Of a DNA stretch of 64,000 nucleotides, positions 33,773 to 42,837 are shown in pieces (position 1 is the first letter of the stretch; each line of letters opens with the position of its first letter). This DNA is from Lachnospira pectinoschiza (lineage in GTDB: Bacteria; Bacillota; Clostridia; Lachnospirales; Lachnospiraceae). The translations under genes were made by a program, and so were the position numbers. Where the stretch lies: the NCBI RefSeq assembly GCF_900103815.1, contig NZ_FNHZ01000001.1, positions 434,001-498,000 on the forward strand. Reading direction: 5' to 3'. The notes under the pieces were generated by a model. The model searched no databases. It was given only the letters and a program-made list of their open reading frames with translations, and was not told the origin of the DNA.

Positions 33773-36700
33773 ATGAAAGCGGCTATAGCACTAAAAAAAC
33801 ACTTAAAGGGGTTAGGATTTTTTATTCTAGCTGTGGTTTTGCTGTGCGTATTTTCATTTTTCTTAGAATATAAAAATGTACTGGCAGTAAATCAAAAAAA
33901 TCTTTATGAGTTAAACAATGACGTTGTATCTATTGATATGGATAAAACGGACACGGGATATTCTGCCGTACTTTACGACAATACCAGCGGACTTTCAACT
34001 TCTGAGGCCAATGCCATCGTCCAAACTGAGGATGGTTTTCTTTGGATTGGAAGTTATAGCGGACTTACAAGATATGATGGCAATAGCTTTTATCGTCTGG
34101 ATTCTTCCACAGGAATTGCCAATGTTGTAAGTCTTTATGTAGATCCTTTAGAGCGCCTTTGGGTCGGCACTAACGACAGTGGCGTGTTTATCTTAGATCA
34201 TGAGAATGTAACAAAATTAAATAGGGATGACGGTCTAAATTCCCTATCTATTCGTTCAATTTCCCAAGACAGTAATGGAATAATATATCTTGGCACAACC
34301 CAAGGGGTGGCCTATGTGGACACAGATTTACAGGTGCACACAATTGATGATGATCGTATTGAAAATGAATATATCAGAAACCTCTACACAGACTTAGATA
34401 ATAATGTCTATGTAGTTACAAAGGCCAGCGAGATCTTTAAGATTAAAGACGGTGAGGTAGTGGATTTTTATGACACAGATACTCTAGGCTTTAATAATTC
34501 CCACGTGGTGGCACCAGATAATGAAAATCCAGGTTTTGCCTACATTGGAACTAGTGATTCAATCGCTTACTATTGCGATTTTAACGATGGCTTTAAGATT
34601 GTAGAAAGCTATGACCTAGAAGAGCTTCGCTATGTCAATTCCATTGAAAAGATTGGAGATAAGCTTTGGTTTTGCTGCGATAATGGCATTGGCTATTTAG
34701 AGGAGGGGAAAGTGGTTGAGGTAGACAATCTTCCAATGGACTCTTCCGTTATGGATGTAATGGCAGACTATCTAGGAAATCTCTGGTTTGTTTCTTCAAA
34801 GCAGGGAGTTATGAAGGTTGTAGTAAACCAATTTTTAGATATTTATGAAAAATACGGTTTTGATGAAGAGGTTATAAATTCTACTTGCATGTATGAGGAC
34901 AAGCTCTTTATAGGCACAAAATCTGATGGCATTAAGGTTGTGGATGGTGAAAATAAAGTGGACTCAATCCCTCTAACTAGCTGCAAATCCGCTTCTGGAG
35001 TGAATTATAACTACACAGATCTAATTAGCATGCTTGATGAGACTAAGATTCGTTCCATAATTAAGGATTCCAAGGGCTATCTTTGGATTTCAACCTTTAG
35101 CGATTTCTGCCTTATGAGATATAAGGATGGGGAGCTAACCCTCTTTACAACAGAGGATGGCATGCCTTCAAACAGGGTTCGTGCCATATATGAAAGAGAA
35201 GATGGCGCTATAATGGCTGCCTGCACAGACGGCCTTGCAATCCTTGAAGGGGACGCGGTTACAAGGGTTTATGACAATGACGATGACATTAATAACCTTG
35301 AGATTTTATCGGTTTGCCAGTTTATGAACGGAGAGATGGTTGTGGCTACCGATGGCGGGGGTATTTACATTTTAGATGAAAATGGAACTAGCCATATAGG
35401 TATCGATGAGGGCCTTAGTTCTGAAGTGGTAATGAAGGTTAAAAAGGACAAAACGAGAGATATTCTTTGGATTGTAACTAGTAACTCCATTAGCTACATG
35501 ACCGCAGATCACGAAATCTTTAAGGTGGAGCAGTTCCCATATTCTAATAACTTTGACTTTTTCCAGAATTCAAAGGATGAAATGTGGATACTTAGCAGTA
35601 ATGGAATCTATGTTGTGGAAACAGAGACTATGCTTGCTAATGGGGAGATTGAGTACCTCTTTTATGATTTAGATAATGGCCTTCCTTGTATCGCAACTTC
35701 TAATTCCTACAGTGAATTAACTCTAGATGGAGACCTCTACATTGCAGGAACTACGGGGGTTGCTAAGGTTAATATAGAATCTAGTGTAGAAAATGTGGCG
35801 AATTTTAAAATGGCTATTCCATATGTGGATGCCGATGGAGAGAGGATATTACCAGATGAAAATGGAAACTTTGTAATCCCTTCCTCAACTAAGAAGCTTA
35901 CAATTTATAGTTACATTTTCAACTATTCCTTAATGAACCCTGTGGTTACTTATAAGCTTGAGGGTTTTGAGGACAGCCAGACTTCTCTTAGAAGAAGCGA
36001 GCTGACGCCTATTAGTTACAGTAATTTAGCCGGTGGTCAGTACAAATTCGTCTTAAGTATTAAGGACACTTACGGGGATACGTCAAAAACCATTAGCATA
36101 AGCATCGTGAAGCGCATGGCTTATTACGAGTACACAGGAATAAAAATTTTAAAGATAATCTTGATATTTGTATGCATTTTAATAATAATACAAATATATC
36201 TTATCATTAGAACTAAACGTTATAAAAAAGAAGAAGCTAAGCAAAAGCAGTTGGTTCGTGAGATTGTGGAGGCTTTCGCCAAGGTAATCGATATGAAGGA
36301 TAAGTACACAAACGGCCATTCTTCAAGGGTTGCCCATTATACAGCGATGCTTGCCACAGAACTTGGCTATGATGAGGATACGGTTAAGAATTATTACAAC
36401 ATCGCCTTGCTTCACGACATAGGTAAAATCGGCATTCCTGCAGAGGTGCTAAATAAGCCTGGCAAGCTAACAGAAGAGGAATATAACATTATAAAGTCTC
36501 ACTGTGAGCTTGGTTACGATGTTCTTAAAAATATTAGCATCATGCCGGAACTTGCCATTGGTGCCTATTCACATCACGAGCGTATTGATGGAAAGGGATA
36601 TCCAAGAGGCCTTGCAGGAGATGAGATTCCAAAGGTTGCCCAGATTATTGCCGTGGCAGATACCTTTGATACCATGTATTCCAACAGACCTTATAGAAAG

Positions 36701-36880
36701 AGAATGAACTTTAATCGCGTGGTGGAAATCATGAAGGAAGTCAGCGGAAAGCAGCTCTCTAGCGAAGTAGTGGAGGCCTTTTTATCCCTGGTAGAAAAAG
36801 GCGAGTTCATGGATCCAAATGATGATGGGGAAGGTTCAATGGAGGATATTGATAACATTAGAAACGGATATAAGAGCTAG
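33773..36880 (+). CDS. Beta-propeller sensor with HD-GYP c-di-GMP phosphodiesterase output
   Basis: A 1035-residue protein: N-terminal helix (about 12-30), a two-component propeller with repeated blades (LWIGSYSGLTRYDG, LWVGTNDSGVFILD and others, about 60-660), a Y_Y_Y domain (about 690-770), a transmembrane helix (about 790-810) and a canonical HD-GYP domain. Metal ligands are intact: NGHSSRVAHY, H881-D882 in LLHDIGKIGIP, SHHERIDGKGYPRG (GYP 942-944) and VADTFDTM. It would degrade c-di-GMP in response to an extracellular ligand. Its propeller resembles that of the kinase at 25656, so the two probably sense related compounds. Confidence 0.93.
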   Translation: MKAAIALKKHLKGLGFFILAVVLLCVFSFFLEYKNVLAVNQKNLYELNNDVVSIDMDKTDTGYSAVLYDNTSGLSTSEANAIVQTEDGFLWIGSYSGLTRYDGNSFYRLDSSTGIANVVSLYVDPLERLWVGTNDSGVFILDHENVTKLNRDDGLNSLSIRSISQDSNGIIYLGTTQGVAYVDTDLQVHTIDDDRIENEYIRNLYTDLDNNVYVVTKASEIFKIKDGEVVDFYDTDTLGFNNSHVVAPDNENPGFAYIGTSDSIAYYCDFNDGFKIVESYDLEELRYVNSIEKIGDKLWFCCDNGIGYLEEGKVVEVDNLPMDSSVMDVMADYLGNLWFVSSKQGVMKVVVNQFLDIYEKYGFDEEVINSTCMYEDKLFIGTKSDGIKVVDGENKVDSIPLTSCKSASGVNYNYTDLISMLDETKIRSIIKDSKGYLWISTFSDFCLMRYKDGELTLFTTEDGMPSNRVRAIYEREDGAIMAACTDGLAILEGDAVTRVYDNDDDINNLEILSVCQFMNGEMVVATDGGGIYILDENGTSHIGIDEGLSSEVVMKVKKDKTRDILWIVTSNSISYMTADHEIFKVEQFPYSNNFDFFQNSKDEMWILSSNGIYVVETETMLANGEIEYLFYDLDNGLPCIATSNSYSELTLDGDLYIAGTTGVAKVNIESSVENVANFKMAIPYVDADGERILPDENGNFVIPSSTKKLTIYSYIFNYSLMNPVVTYKLEGFEDSQTSLRRSELTPISYSNLAGGQYKFVLSIKDTYGDTSKTISISIVKRMAYYEYTGIKILKIILIFVCILIIIQIYLIIRTKRYKKEEAKQKQLVREIVEAFAKVIDMKDKYTNGHSSRVAHYTAMLATELGYDEDTVKNYYNIALLHDIGKIGIPAEVLNKPGKLTEEEYNIIKSHCELGYDVLKNISIMPELAIGAYSHHERIDGKGYPRGLAGDEIPKVAQIIAVADTFDTMYSNRPYRKRMNFNRVVEIMKEVSGKQLSSEVVEAFLSLVEKGEFMDPNDDGEGSMEDIDNIRNGYKS

Positions 36881-36957
36881 GATACGCCGCGGGGACGTTG
36901 TAGCCGGGATGCCGCCGCACCACCGCTGTAGCCGGCGCGGCTAGCTCATCGACCTTA
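36881..36957. other. GC-rich spacer
   Basis: A block of roughly 75 bp that is much richer in G and C than its surroundings, with two TGTAGCCGG motifs and self-complementary GCCGGC/GCGGC runs. It sits between the HD-GYP stop and the ribosome site of the next gene and could fold into a strong hairpin. No U-tract. Confidence 0.5.
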
Positions 36958-36967
36958 AGGAGGAATT

Positions 36968-38167
36968 ATGGCAAAAAATATTTTAATTGTGGGTTCAGGT
37001 TGGCGCGCATTCTTTTACTATAGAGTAATCAAGGCGTTGCCAGAAAAATTCAATCTAGTGGCCATGCTTACTAGAACCAAGGAAAAGGCAGAACGCCTTT
37101 CAAAGGAATACGGAATTAATGTAACAACAAACAAGGAAGCCTGCATTGAGGCTAAGCCAGAATTAGTGGTAGTTGCGACTTCCAAAACAAATATAGTAGA
37201 TACAGCTATGGAGTGGGCAGACTTAGGTTTTCAGGTCCTTATGGAGACACCCGCTGGAGTTAATGAGCAGGACTTTGAGAAGTTGACACATTTTCAAAAT
37301 AAGGACAGAATTCAGGTGGCAGAGCAGTACCACAGATATCCTCGTTTCCAGGCTATGAAAAAGCTCCTAGATGAGAACATTCTTGGGGATTTAATCGACA
37401 TGAATTTGTCTTTTTGCCATGATTATCACGGGGTAAGCTTGATTCGATTTTTCATGGGGGATTTGTCAAAGGCTAAGGTTTTATCTTCAGTTAGCTATCC
37501 ACTTACTATGCTTGAAACTGGCGCTAGAGCAGGAGTTACCAACACTGGCCAGTTAAAGGAATATAAAAGAAGCATCACAGTTCTTGAAATTGAAAAAAAT
37601 CGACATGTAACCTACGACTTTAGTGGCGTTCAGTACCACACAGAAATCAAATCTTCTAGGGTGAACATTCAGGGAAGCTTAGGTGAGATGATGGATGATA
37701 GATTCTCCTATGCAGTGAAGGCTAAGGATAAAAATGTGGTGGCTGCGGTCGCTAGTGAAAAGTTTGGAGCTGGAAAGCTTGCTTACGGTGTGGCTGCGGG
37801 CCTTTCAGGCTTCCTAACTAATATGGAAGATGAAAGCGGGGTATTAAAGGCTAATCCTGATATGAAGTTTAGTCTTAGTTCTTCAGTTTCTTCTGCTGCT
37901 ATTGGCTATTCAGATCTTGAGGATTATAGCGAGGCTGGCAAGGAAAGCTATGAATATAAGTCAGGAAAGCTAGAGTATAACTACGATTCTAAGAGAGATT
38001 TAAAATCCATTAGCTTTATGGGTAGAGAGCTTTGGACTAATGATTATTTATCTTGTGGCTTTACTAATGACGAAATTGGCATCGCAGATTTCCTTTCAGG
38101 TAAGGCAAGCTATAGCCTAGATTGGGCAGTGGAAGATGCAAGGCTAGCGAATACATTTTCAAAATAA
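36968..38167 (+). CDS. Gfo/Idh/MocA-like oxidoreductase
   Basis: A 399-residue NAD(P)-binding protein. The N-terminal Rossmann fold has ILIVGSGWRAFFYYRVIKAL, and LMETPAGVNEQDFEKL is the analogue of the family's EKP motif (here ETP, so the usual lysine is Thr). RIQVAEQYHRYPRFQAMKKLL follows. The substrate is unknown. TTAAGGAGG before the ATG is a strong ribosome site. Monocistronic, closed by the terminator at 38189. Confidence 0.82.
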   Translation: MAKNILIVGSGWRAFFYYRVIKALPEKFNLVAMLTRTKEKAERLSKEYGINVTTNKEACIEAKPELVVVATSKTNIVDTAMEWADLGFQVLMETPAGVNEQDFEKLTHFQNKDRIQVAEQYHRYPRFQAMKKLLDENILGDLIDMNLSFCHDYHGVSLIRFFMGDLSKAKVLSSVSYPLTMLETGARAGVTNTGQLKEYKRSITVLEIEKNRHVTYDFSGVQYHTEIKSSRVNIQGSLGEMMDDRFSYAVKAKDKNVVAAVASEKFGAGKLAYGVAAGLSGFLTNMEDESGVLKANPDMKFSLSSSVSSAAIGYSDLEDYSEAGKESYEYKSGKLEYNYDSKRDLKSISFMGRELWTNDYLSCGFTNDEIGIADFLSGKASYSLDWAVEDARLANTFSK

Positions 38168-38188
38168 TTGAAAAAATAAGACATATAA

Positions 38189-38239
38189 AAGGACTCGATT
38201 AAAAGAAATCCCTTTCGGGAGTCTCTTAGTCGAGTCCTT
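38189..38239. terminator. Bidirectional terminator
   Basis: AAGGACTCGA (38189-38198) pairs with TCGAGTCCTT (38230-38239); an inner CCCTTTCGGGA hairpin lies within. T-rich tail to the right. It serves the oxidoreductase gene and possibly the convergent bL25 gene. Confidence 0.8.
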
Positions 38240-38325
38240 GATTTTTGGTTATTATTAAGTTAATCATAAGCCTAGGGAAACTCTTTCCTTAGACTTTGGG
38301 TTAAAACCCTCTAGTTTCTCTTAAT

Positions 38326-38922
38326 CTATGCAACTCCAGTTGTGCTCTCAGTTGTATCTTCGTCAGTATCCTCTTCGTTGATACTTGAAGCGCTGACGCT
38401 AAGAATGATAGCCTCTGGATTTGTATGTATTGTAAGTTTAGGATTCTTTGAAATCTCAAGATCCTTTACTTTAACTACTTCACCGAACTTAAGCTTTGAA
38501 GCATCGATAACGATCTTGTCTACCAAATCGGCAGGAAGTGCGCTATATGAGACTTCAGTTAAGTCTTCTTGAAGTACACCTGACTGTACTTTATCTCTAT
38601 TTTCAATAACTATTTCTGCAACTGACTTAACAACTTCGTCCTTTAAAAGTTCCTGTAATGACATTTCGTTGATTACACCCTTGAAAGGATCGTAGTCGAT
38701 TGACTTGATTAGAGCAAGGTGCTTTTCTCCGTCAATATCAAGAGTTACCTTTGAACCCTTGCCATTGTTTCTTAAAAATTTTGCTAACTCTAACTTGTCC
38801 ACCTTAAATAAAAGTGAGTCCTTAATCTCTTTTCCGAAAAGGCTTCCTACTACAAAACCTTCTCGTCTAAGCTTTTTAGCTTTGGCGGCGATATCTCTGC
38901 GCTGTGTTTTTAAAGTATCCAT
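38326..38922 (-). CDS. rplY: 50S ribosomal protein bL25 (Ctc type)
   Basis: A 198-residue protein of the long, two-domain bL25/Ctc form that binds 5S rRNA. The N-terminal domain starts MDTLKTQRRDIAAKAKKLRREGFVVGSLFG and includes KVTLDIDGEKHLALIKSIDYDPFKGVI; the C-terminal Ctc domain includes LPADLVDKIVIDASKLKFGEVVKVKDL. The tail is acidic and Thr/Glu-rich. The start at 38922 is chosen for GGAGG before it; the frame continues upstream without support. Confidence 0.93.
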   Translation of the reverse strand: MDTLKTQRRDIAAKAKKLRREGFVVGSLFGKEIKDSLLFKVDKLELAKFLRNNGKGSKVTLDIDGEKHLALIKSIDYDPFKGVINEMSLQELLKDEVVKSVAEIVIENRDKVQSGVLQEDLTEVSYSALPADLVDKIVIDASKLKFGEVVKVKDLEISKNPKLTIHTNPEAIILSVSASSINEEDTDEDTTESTTGVA

Positions 38923-39177
38923 TTGTCTTTTACCTCCAAAAACTCCTCGCTTAGCAGCCTTCAAATTCAATAGAATTAGGTATTGTTAAGTGATATATTT
39001 GTTATTAAATTTTTAGTAAAACGTCTTACTGACCCACATTATACACCCAGTAAATTTATTTTGGCGCAAAATAATTAAAAAGTTTAGATTTATTTTATAT
39101 TTTAAATTTGCCGATATTAGTTTAGAATATAGGTGATAAGCTAGCATTGATGCTAGTTAGGACTTAGGGAGAGTTTT

Positions 39178-40311
39178 ATGAGAAAGAAAAATTTACTAGT
39201 TTTATTGTGGCTATCGCTTTTGCTAATTTGCCTACCTGCCTGTCAGGCTGCAAGCACCGATAGTCAAGCAACAGAGCCTAATCAGCTTGTGAATGAAAAT
39301 GTATCCGATACCGCAAGTGAAGAAATCTTAAGCTCTGGGGAGAGCATTAACGATAATGCTGCTTACGCAACCGGCCTTGATGCCTTTAACTTGGCAGAAG
39401 TTCCGGCTTATTCAGGCAGCCCTTATTGTGAGATTAACGGCAATTGTCCATTTTTTACAAATGAAGAAATCACCGCAAATAGCTTTGAGAGCTACGCTGA
39501 GCTTGATAGTCTCGGCAGATGCCAGACTTGTATTGCTTCCATCGGCAAGGATTTGATGCCCACTGAGAAGCGTGGCAACATTGGAAATGTGCATCCAACG
39601 GGCTGGCATTTGGTTAAGTATGCCGGAATCGACGGTAACTACTTATATAACAGGTGTCACCTCATCGGCTATCAGCTTACTGGTGAAAATGCAAACACAA
39701 AGAATTTAATTACTGGCACTCGTTACTTAAACGTAGAGGGTATGCTTCCTTTTGAAAATAAAACTGCAGACTACATTGAGTCCACAGGCAATCATGTAAT
39801 GTATCGTGTAACACCTGTATTTGAGGGTGACAACCTTCTTGCCTCAGGGGTTCTTATGGAAGCAAAATCCGTGGAGGATAACGGCACAGGCCTTAGTTTT
39901 TGCGTTTACTGCTATAACGTCCAGCCAGGAGTGACAATAGATTATGCAACAGGAGATTCAAGCGGACCTGAGTTTACAGGTAGTAGTTCTAGTAACTCAG
40001 GCAGCAGCTCTAGTAGTTCTGGCGGATCGTCATCGGGCTCAGCTTACAGTTCGGGATCTGGCGGATCGTCATCGGGTTCAGCTTACAGTTCGGGCTCTGG
40101 CTCTTCATCATCGTCTAGCTCCTCCGGGGCTGTGGCAGCAGGTTCAAGTTCCTCAAGCTCGTATGTACTAAATACAAATACTAAGAAGTTTCACCGTCCA
40201 AGTTGTGGTTCAGTAAGCACTATAAAAGATTCAAATCGTAGTGATTACACAGGCTCAAGACAAGACTTGATAAATCAGGGCTATGAACCATGCAAGAAGT
40301 GCAATCCGTAA
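39178..40311 (+). CDS. Secreted DNA/RNA non-specific endonuclease lipoprotein
   Basis: A 377-residue lipoprotein: the signal peptide ends in the lipobox LPAC, lipidated at about C22. The central domain is an EndA/streptodornase-type beta-beta-alpha nuclease with catalytic H161 in NRCHLIGYQLTGENANTKN, then NLITGTRYLN. A Ser/Gly/Tyr linker follows, with two nearly identical GGSSSGSAYSSGSG units encoded by a DNA tandem repeat. The C-terminal 45 residues (KKFHRPSCGS ... GYEPCKKCNP) form a small Ada-like metal-binding motif found at the end of many Firmicute surface nucleases. Likely roles are nutrient DNA scavenging or biofilm DNA degradation. Confidence 0.9.
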   Translation: MRKKNLLVLLWLSLLLICLPACQAASTDSQATEPNQLVNENVSDTASEEILSSGESINDNAAYATGLDAFNLAEVPAYSGSPYCEINGNCPFFTNEEITANSFESYAELDSLGRCQTCIASIGKDLMPTEKRGNIGNVHPTGWHLVKYAGIDGNYLYNRCHLIGYQLTGENANTKNLITGTRYLNVEGMLPFENKTADYIESTGNHVMYRVTPVFEGDNLLASGVLMEAKSVEDNGTGLSFCVYCYNVQPGVTIDYATGDSSGPEFTGSSSSNSGSSSSSSGGSSSGSAYSSGSGGSSSGSAYSSGSGSSSSSSSSGAVAAGSSSSSSYVLNTNTKKFHRPSCGSVSTIKDSNRSDYTGSRQDLINQGYEPCKKCNP

Positions 40312-40401
40312 AGAATACAATTAATACTGTATTTTTCATAAAATGAGAGAGAATTTGAAGTACCTGAATCTTTACGCTAAAATAGCCTTGGAGGTACTTT
40401 T

Positions 40402-41745
40402 ATGTATTATAAAAGAAAAATTGATAATTTCCTTGAAAACTGGAAGGCAGATCCAGCTCATAAGCCTCTCATAGTAAAAGGGGCAAGACAGATAGGCAAA
40501 ACAGAGTCTATTATGCATTTTGCTAAAGAAAATTACGAGAATGTTGTATATATAAATTTTGTTCTAGATATAAAGTTTTCAAATATTATAGTAGATGGTT
40601 ATGATGTAGCAAGTGTAATTAAGAATATTACATTGGTCGACCCATCTATTAAATTTGTGCCTGGTAAAACTATTATTATTTTTGATGAAATTCAAGAAAA
40701 CCCAGATGTTGCAACAACACTTAAGTCTTTTAAGATAGATGGTAATTATGATGTAATATGTAGCGGTTATATTTTGGGAATTAATTATAAGAAGATACAT
40801 AGTAATAGCGTTGGTGCTAAGACGGATTACGAGATGTATTCCATGGATTTTGAAGAATTTTTATGGGCAAAAGCTTATAATAAGGAGCAGATTGATTCTA
40901 TTTTGAATCATATGATTGATAATAAGCCTTTTAATGACAATGAAATGAAAATTTTTAAGGACTTATTTTTAGAGTATTGTGTGCTTGGTGGAATGCCTGA
41001 TGTTGTAAAACAGTATATTGAAACAGGAACATTTTCAGGAACATTAGATATACAAAATCAAATTAGACTTGATTATGAAGAAGATGTTCGAAAATATGCC
41101 GAAGGCCTCGACCAAACTAAAATAATAAGCGTATATAGAAGTGTTCCAGCTCAGCTTGCAAAGGAGAATAAGAAGTTTCAATTTAACAAGATTGAGAAAA
41201 ATGCAAGATCGAGAGAATATACGGGATGTATCGAATGGTTAGTTGATGCAGGAGTTATAATGGAATGCAATTGTTTACAATTTCCAGAATTACCTTTAAA
41301 GGGAAATATTGAAGAGAATAAGTACAAGTTGTATTACCCAGATACAGGACTTTTAGTATCGTCATTAGATGAAGAAGCTCAAGAAGATCTTAGAGTTAAT
41401 AAAAATTTAGGTGTTTATAAAGGAGCACTTTATGAAAACTTTGTAGCTGAAGCATTTGTAAAACAAGGACTTGGACTTTTTTATTACAAAAAGGAGAACT
41501 CTTCATTGGAAGAAGATTTCTTTGTAAGAACACAAAAGAACCTTGTTCCTGTCGAGGTAAAGGCTGGTGATGCCAAATCAAGATCTTTATCTTCATTAAT
41601 TAAAAATAAAAACTACAGTGATATATCTTATGGAATAAAACTTGGTGATTTTAATGTGGGACATGCTAATGATATATATACATTCCCATATTTTTGCGCA
41701 TTTAAGGTTAAGGAGTATTTAAAAAATAAAGATTCTAAAAAATAG
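40402..41745 (+). CDS. AAA ATPase with DUF4143
   Basis: A 447-residue AAA_14/DUF4143 protein. Walker A is GARQIGKTES (about residues 27-36) and Walker B is IIIFDEIQ (about 91-98). The C-terminal DUF4143 domain, a PD-(D/E)xK-like fold, ends in EDFFVRTQKNLVPVEVKAGDAKS with the E-x-K pair. Such genes are common, mobile and variable in Firmicutes; function unknown. Base composition is AT-rich compared with its neighbours, suggesting recent acquisition. GGAGG precedes the ATG. Confidence 0.9.
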   Translation: MYYKRKIDNFLENWKADPAHKPLIVKGARQIGKTESIMHFAKENYENVVYINFVLDIKFSNIIVDGYDVASVIKNITLVDPSIKFVPGKTIIIFDEIQENPDVATTLKSFKIDGNYDVICSGYILGINYKKIHSNSVGAKTDYEMYSMDFEEFLWAKAYNKEQIDSILNHMIDNKPFNDNEMKIFKDLFLEYCVLGGMPDVVKQYIETGTFSGTLDIQNQIRLDYEEDVRKYAEGLDQTKIISVYRSVPAQLAKENKKFQFNKIEKNARSREYTGCIEWLVDAGVIMECNCLQFPELPLKGNIEENKYKLYYPDTGLLVSSLDEEAQEDLRVNKNLGVYKGALYENFVAEAFVKQGLGLFYYKKENSSLEEDFFVRTQKNLVPVEVKAGDAKSRSLSSLIKNKNYSDISYGIKLGDFNVGHANDIYTFPYFCAFKVKEYLKNKDSKK

Positions 41746-41774
41746 AATTAATTAGTTTTTTTAGGAGTTTAGTT

Positions 41775-42335
41775 TTGAATAAATCAGACATTAAAATCAT
41801 AAAGTCGAAGAGAAAAACATTTTCACTAGAAATGAAAAATGATTTAAGTCTAGTTGCTAGAGTGCCAATTGGAGCTAGTTCTAAGGCAATTAACGACTTT
41901 ATAACAAGAAGTGATTCTTGGATAAAAAAGACAGAAGAAAAAATTAAAGAAAACAAATCTGAATTTGGAGACGTAGCTAAATTATCGGATAGAGAGTTAA
42001 GAGACCTTTACAAGGTGGCAAAGGAAGAGTTGCCTTTAAGAGTTGCTTACTTTGCAAAGCTTATGAAGGTTTCGTATTATAAGATCACTATCAGAGCGCA
42101 ACGCACAAGATGGGGAAGTTGCACAACAAAGGGCAACTTAAACTTTAACTGCTTACTTATGCTTACCCCAAAGTGGGTGCAGGATTATGTGGTGGTGCAT
42201 GAACTTTGCCATAGATTGCATATGAATCATTCCAAGGAATTCTGGGAAGAGGTTGAGGGCGTTATGCCTAAATATAAGGAAGCAAAGAAGTGGTTGGCAG
42301 ATAACGGTGCTAGCTTGATAGAGAGATTGCCCTAA
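41775..42335 (+). CDS. YgjP-like metallopeptidase-domain protein
   Basis: A 186-residue YgjP/DUF45 protein. The zinc motif is VVHELCHRLHMNHSKEFW (HExxH with the downstream histidine) and the RWGSCTTKGNLNFN segment is typical. It starts at TTG, supported by GGAG eight bases upstream and the family N-terminus; the TTGAATAAATCAGACATT start matches a recurring short repeat. Proteins of this family often accompany restriction genes, but here it stands alone before a structured repeat. Confidence 0.88.
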   Translation: MNKSDIKIIKSKRKTFSLEMKNDLSLVARVPIGASSKAINDFITRSDSWIKKTEEKIKENKSEFGDVAKLSDRELRDLYKVAKEELPLRVAYFAKLMKVSYYKITIRAQRTRWGSCTTKGNLNFNCLLMLTPKWVQDYVVVHELCHRLHMNHSKEFWEEVEGVMPKYKEAKKWLADNGASLIERLP

Positions 42336-42365
42336 ATTTAATAAAGATATTGATGGCAGCTGCGC

Positions 42366-42536
42366 ATGAACGCAGTGTAAGCAATCCCCCGCTTCAAAAG
42401 CGTAAGCTTTAAGCGGGGGTATAAAGCTTACTAGTGTCAGAAGGGGTTAAAGCCCCTTCTGACAGGTGGCACAAAGTGCCACTGCGTTCATGAGGAAGTA
42501 GCGAAGCGGATTCCGAATGTCCGCTTCAATAGGCGT
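42366..42536 (+). repeat. Structured repeat, copy 1 of 4
   Basis: An element of about 165 bp that can fold into a multi-branched structure. The outer stem is GAACGCAG/CTGCGTTC (extended here by CAT/ATG). A GTAAGC/GCTTAC stem encloses CCCCCGCTT/AAGCGGGGG, itself capped by AAAGC-GTAA-GCTTT. Then come GTCAGAAGGGG/CCCCTTCTGAC, GTGGCAC-AAA-GTGCCAC and, outside, AAGCGGA/TCCGCTT. It is near-identical to copies at 54904, 55578 and 57388. No coding potential. Confidence 0.88.
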
Positions 42537-42569
42537 AGCTGCTTTTTGTGTGCGATGCAGGTTTGGAGG

Positions 42570-42702
42570 TTTGACTTTTAGGAGGGAAATAGCTATTAGT
42601 GGCCACAACTTGCTAAATGGGGAAGTGATGTTGTTTTGGGGCTTTTGACTTTTTGAAGCGAATTCCACACCTACAGCCACTACTTGCTAAATCGGGGTTT
42701 GT
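42570..42702 (-). repeat. 74-bp tandem repeat array, broken by the mobile element (attL side)
   Basis: TTTGACTTTT recurs at 42570 and 42644 and ACTTGCTAAAT at 42608 and 42683, a 74-75-bp period. This is the reverse orientation of the array at 58058. It ends at AATCGGGGTTTG (42691-42702), where the mobile element begins; the rest of the unit resumes at 54705. Confidence 0.75.
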
Positions 42703-42770
42703 CTATAAGTAATTCCAACTTTTCTTGATTTATGCGGTCTGGCGGTATGTCAGACCCTTATTTATGTATC

Positions 42771-42813
42771 CTTTTCCCTTGTTTTTGCCCTTATGAGGTA
42801 TCTACAAGGGAAA
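42771..42813. repeat. Left-end arm-type repeats
   Basis: TTTTCCCTT (42772-42780), CCCTTATGAGG (42788-42798) and CAAGGGAAA (42805-42813) lie about 70-110 bp inside the left boundary. The same words recur near the right end, as expected for integrase arm-binding sites. A GGTCTG/CAGACC hairpin lies at 42736-42756. Confidence 0.5.
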
Positions 42814-42837
42814 GTTCGTTTTATTTTGTTGTTTTCA

